Position numbers and translations under genes: made by a program. From Mycobacteriales bacterium (lineage in GTDB: Bacteria > Actinomycetota > Actinomycetes > JAFAQI01 > DASSKL01), in contig DASSKL010000066.1 in assembly GCA_035690485.1 (NCBI GenBank), positions 30,560 through 94,559 of the forward strand: 64,000 nucleotides of DNA. Direction: 5' to 3'. The notes beneath the pieces are model-generated. The model had not been told where the DNA came from. It worked only from the letters and a program-made list of their open reading frames with translations, and did not search any database. Positions 61,956 through 64,000 of the stretch are shown here, piece after piece. The stretch's first letter is position 1. The number at the start of each line of letters is the position of its first letter.

Positions 61956-62627
61956 GTGACCGGCATCGGCCACCGGGTGCCGGCCCGCGCAGCAGAGCAG
62001 TTCGCCGAGCGCCCGGGGCTGCGTGCCGTCCTTCGCCACCTTGGGCTCAACCTGTTCGTCGCCACAATCGTGCCCACGGCCTTGTTCTACGCGTGCCTCA
62101 TCACGGCAGGGCTCTGGGCGGCGCTGATCGTGGCGCTCATGTGGTGCTACGCAACGCTCGCCTGGCGGCTGCGCAGGCGGCAGCCGACGTCCGTGTTGCT
62201 GTGGCTGACGGTCGCCGGGCTGACCGGCAAGACAGTTCTGGCGTTCGCGACCGGGAGCACGTTCATCTACTTTGTGCAGCCGGCAGTCGGTGACGCTCTC
62301 GTCGCGTTCCTCTTCCTGCTATCGCTGGCAACGGCGCGGCCGGCGGTCGCGAGGTTGGCGGGTGAGTTCTACCCCATGACGAAAGACGTGGCCGCGCGGC
62401 GGCGCGTCCAGACCCTGTTCAGCCGTCTGACACTGCTGTGGGCAGGTATCTGTGCGACCAAGGCGGGAGTCATGTTGTTGCTGCTTCACTCTCTGACGCT
62501 GACGAGCTTCGTGATGGCTAAGACGGTATTCGCGCCCTCTGCGGCGGCGCTCGGTGCCGCGATCACGATCGTGCTGGCGCTGCGCGTCGCACGTCGGGAA
62601 GGGCTGCTCCCGGCCCCCGCCGCGTGA
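61956..62627 (+). CDS. VC0807-like/DUF3159-like membrane protein (second copy)
   Basis: A 223-residue paralogue of the protein at 15880: LFLLSLATARPAVARLAGEF and VQTLFSRLTLLWAG match its diagnostic region. Six hydrophobic segments. Function unknown. GTG start. Confidence 0.72.
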   Translation: MTGIGHRVPARAAEQFAERPGLRAVLRHLGLNLFVATIVPTALFYACLITAGLWAALIVALMWCYATLAWRLRRRQPTSVLLWLTVAGLTGKTVLAFATGSTFIYFVQPAVGDALVAFLFLLSLATARPAVARLAGEFYPMTKDVAARRRVQTLFSRLTLLWAGICATKAGVMLLLLHSLTLTSFVMAKTVFAPSAAALGAAITIVLALRVARREGLLPAPAA

Positions 62628-62705
62628 TGTCGACGACGACGGCTTCGCTCGTTGATGGGTGTGTTACCGTAAGCGTGGTTGCAGTTTGCATTTCTCGAAC
62701 GTTTC

Positions 62706-62737
62706 AAGCGCCCGCGGGATGTCGACAGCGGGCGCTT
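62706..62737 (+). terminator. Perfect 10-bp inverted repeat (terminator or attenuator)
   Basis: AAGCGCCCGC, 12 bases, then GCGGGCGCTT, followed by TGCCG. It lies 79 bases after the membrane-protein gene and 105 bases before the NYN gene. A TACCGT -10-like element upstream could start a short RNA or leader ending here. The lack of a U-tract makes simple termination uncertain. Confidence 0.45.
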
Positions 62738-62841
62738 TGCCGTTACCCGGCCGTTGCAAGGGCCGACGTCGGACACCGCGTGACCCGGAGTGGTGCGCAG
62801 TTCTTGCGTGACCGCATAGCCGGAGGAGAGGCCGACAGGCG

Positions 62842-63369
62842 ATGGGGCTCGGTTGCGCACGCAGCGAGTGGGACGACTTCGAGTGGTTCCCGCTGCAAAC
62901 AGATGATGACGACCCTCCAATCATCTGGGTCGACGACGACGCCACGCGAGTGTTGCTCTGCGACCTCGACAACCTGCGCGCCGATCCCCGCCGCCTCGCT
63001 GCGCGCATGCGCGTTGCGGTCGAGCTGGCCCGGGAGGCGGACGTGTCGGTGTTCGCCGGCCAGGCCGACTCGGTGAGTCGCTGCGCGCGTATGGTCGCTG
63101 AGTTCCGCGAGCAGGTGATCACTGTCGGACCCGGTCGCGACGCCGCCGACCACGCGCTGTTGGCCTCGGCCGACCGGGTGCGCGCTCGTCAGGTCCAGTT
63201 CGTAGCGATGAGCAACGACGGCATCTTCGCTCGGCTCGCCGAGCGCGGTCCTCTGACCGTTGTGAGTCCAAGCCGGTTGAGGGCAAGCAGCCGCCTGGTC
63301 AAGGTCGCGCGCACCGTGGTCGATGTCAGCGACCTCGCGTGCCACGACCTCGTGTCGGCGGCCGCATGA
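62842..63369 (+). CDS. NYN/PIN-like domain protein (putative RNase)
   Basis: A 175-residue protein with a NYN-type nuclease core: acidic VLLCDLDNLRADP, GRDAADHALLASADRV, and QFVAMSNDGIFARLAERGPL. These match the three acidic strands of PIN-like RNases. The N-terminal 35 residues are acidic and unique. The stop overlaps the next start (ATGA). RNA target unknown. Confidence 0.65.
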   Translation: MGLGCARSEWDDFEWFPLQTDDDDPPIIWVDDDATRVLLCDLDNLRADPRRLAARMRVAVELAREADVSVFAGQADSVSRCARMVAEFREQVITVGPGRDAADHALLASADRVRARQVQFVAMSNDGIFARLAERGPLTVVSPSRLRASSRLVKVARTVVDVSDLACHDLVSAAA

Positions 63370-63578
63370 CCCTCCCGAAGCCGCCCACCCACGCCGAGGC
63401 TGACGGCGGCAGCGAGGTGGCGGCCGAAGATCTCGACCTCGCGTTCGCGCGATTGCGCTGGGCGGAGTCGTGCCGCTGCCCCCGTACCGCTGAGCAGGCT
63501 GCTGCGCTGCAATGGCTCGCGGCCCAGGTGACAGCACTCGATCAACAATCGCCGCCCCCGCCTGACACACCGCGCTAG
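63366..63578 (+). CDS. Small hypothetical protein coupled to the NYN gene
   Basis: A 70-residue acidic protein (AEDLDLAFARLRWAESCRCP; RTAEQAAALQWLAAQVTALD), mostly helical, with one CxC. ATGA overlap with the NYN gene suggests a partner or regulator. Confidence 0.5.
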   Translation: MTLPKPPTHAEADGGSEVAAEDLDLAFARLRWAESCRCPRTAEQAAALQWLAAQVTALDQQSPPPPDTPR

Positions 63579-63753
63579 CGGACGCCGCCGAAGGCGCGCC
63601 CGCCGGTCACCACCGTGACTGCGTTCCAGCGGTGGCTACAGCGGAGTCGGTACTCGCGTAGCCGCATCACTGCGCGATAGCGGCCCGTGGAGCTCACCCG
63701 CTTTGGGGCAGCGGCCTCGGTGTAGGAAGCCCCTGTCTCCCTAGGGTTGTCGC

Positions 63754-64000
63754 ATGGCATCGCAACGGATGGACAACATGGGCATCGTCGTCGAGGACCT
63801 CGAGGCGATGATTGCGTTTCTTCCGCGTCCTGGGCTTGGAACTCGAGGGCAAGGGGATCATCGAGGGCGAGTGGGCCGGCCGCGTCACAGGCCTGGGCAG
63901 CCAGCGCGTCGAGGTCGCGATGATGCGCACGCCGGACGGTCACAGCCGGCTCGAGCTCTCACGGTTTCTCGATCCGCCGGTCGTCGCCGATCACCGGACC
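63754..64000 (+). pseudogene. VOC/glyoxalase-family gene with a frameshift (3'-truncated by the window)
   Basis: ATG 63754 starts MASQRMDNMGIVVEDLEAMI in a VOC domain. Near 63815 the frame shifts: the homologous continuation FRVLGLELEGKGIIEGEWAG, then MMRTPDGHSRLELSRF, lies one frame away. Removing one T of the TTTCTT run restores a single VOC frame up to the window end. It is either a real pseudogene or a one-base sequencing error. Confidence 0.7.

Noticed and set aside
1..64000. tRNA or rRNA genes, CRISPR arrays, intact insertion sequences, prophage
   Set aside because: No cloverleaf-type sequence, regular repeat-spacer pattern, transposase, integrase or phage structural gene was recognised on reading both strands.

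Overview
The window is high-GC DNA with dense short-spaced genes, many GTG starts and frequent ATGA/GTGA stop-start overlaps. SenX3-RegX3 with divergent phoU, F420-type oxidoreductases, ANTAR proteins, DUF5994 and many SpoIIE/HATPase switch proteins point to an actinobacterium. I cannot name the genus. No rRNA, tRNA, CRISPR array, intact insertion sequence or prophage was recognised.

Region 1 (1-9.5 kb): end of a SAM methyltransferase, a CLC chloride channel with CBS domains, a DUF2231 membrane protein divergent from a SufR-like Fe-S ArsR regulator, and an ArsB/SLC13-type transporter. Next comes a carboxymuconolactone decarboxylase/AhpD-fold gene whose second active-site cysteine codon is TGA, followed at the right distance by a SECIS-like hairpin with a GGUC loop. 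A copper operon (csoR-copZ-copA with two CsoR-type palindromes) and a class II aldolase follow.

Region 2 (9.5-33.6 kb): mostly housekeeping and stress genes. They include CsbD, a DUF1275 protein, an M20 hydrolase, an HtrA-like protease, a ZIP transporter, a P450, and a NarL-type two-component pair. A yybP-ykoY-type Mn riboswitch precedes a GDT1/UPF0016 transporter. Then come SDR, lactate-dehydrogenase-like, LLM, PPOX, enoyl-CoA hydratase and HAD enzymes, an ECF sigma/anti-sigma pair, and a minus-strand cluster hemerythrin-acnA-OsmC-membrane protein.

Region 3 (33.6-42.7 kb): a redox/stress island with a TDT transporter behind an 11-codon leader ORF, a normal CxxC AhpD-like protein, a 7Fe ferredoxin, and a PAS-SpoIIE phosphatase convergent with a two-domain KaiC-like ATPase. 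An Hsp20-MerR pair follows, with matching inverted repeats upstream of both hsp20 and kaiC, then a HATPase switch kinase and a HAD-IIA phosphatase.

Region 4 (42.7-49.3 kb): the phosphate regulon, regX3-senX3 divergent from phoU, with pstSCAB convergent to phoU. A four-unit 11-bp PHO-box array lies between senX3 and phoU, and a two-unit box lies before pstS.

Region 5 (49.3-64 kb): an accessory segment of small, fragmentary and regulatory genes. It holds a DMT transporter next to an ABC ATPase remnant, a Cys-less HesB-like protein, a Mg P-type ATPase, and a micro-operon of two tiny Cys-rich proteins plus DUF5994. Two GAF-ANTAR proteins, a HATPase kinase and two SpoIIE phosphatases follow, then a second VC0807-like membrane protein, a NYN/PIN-like protein and a frameshifted VOC gene at the edge. 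Two genes here share a conserved, foldable 5' leader, suggesting a common promoter and RNA control.
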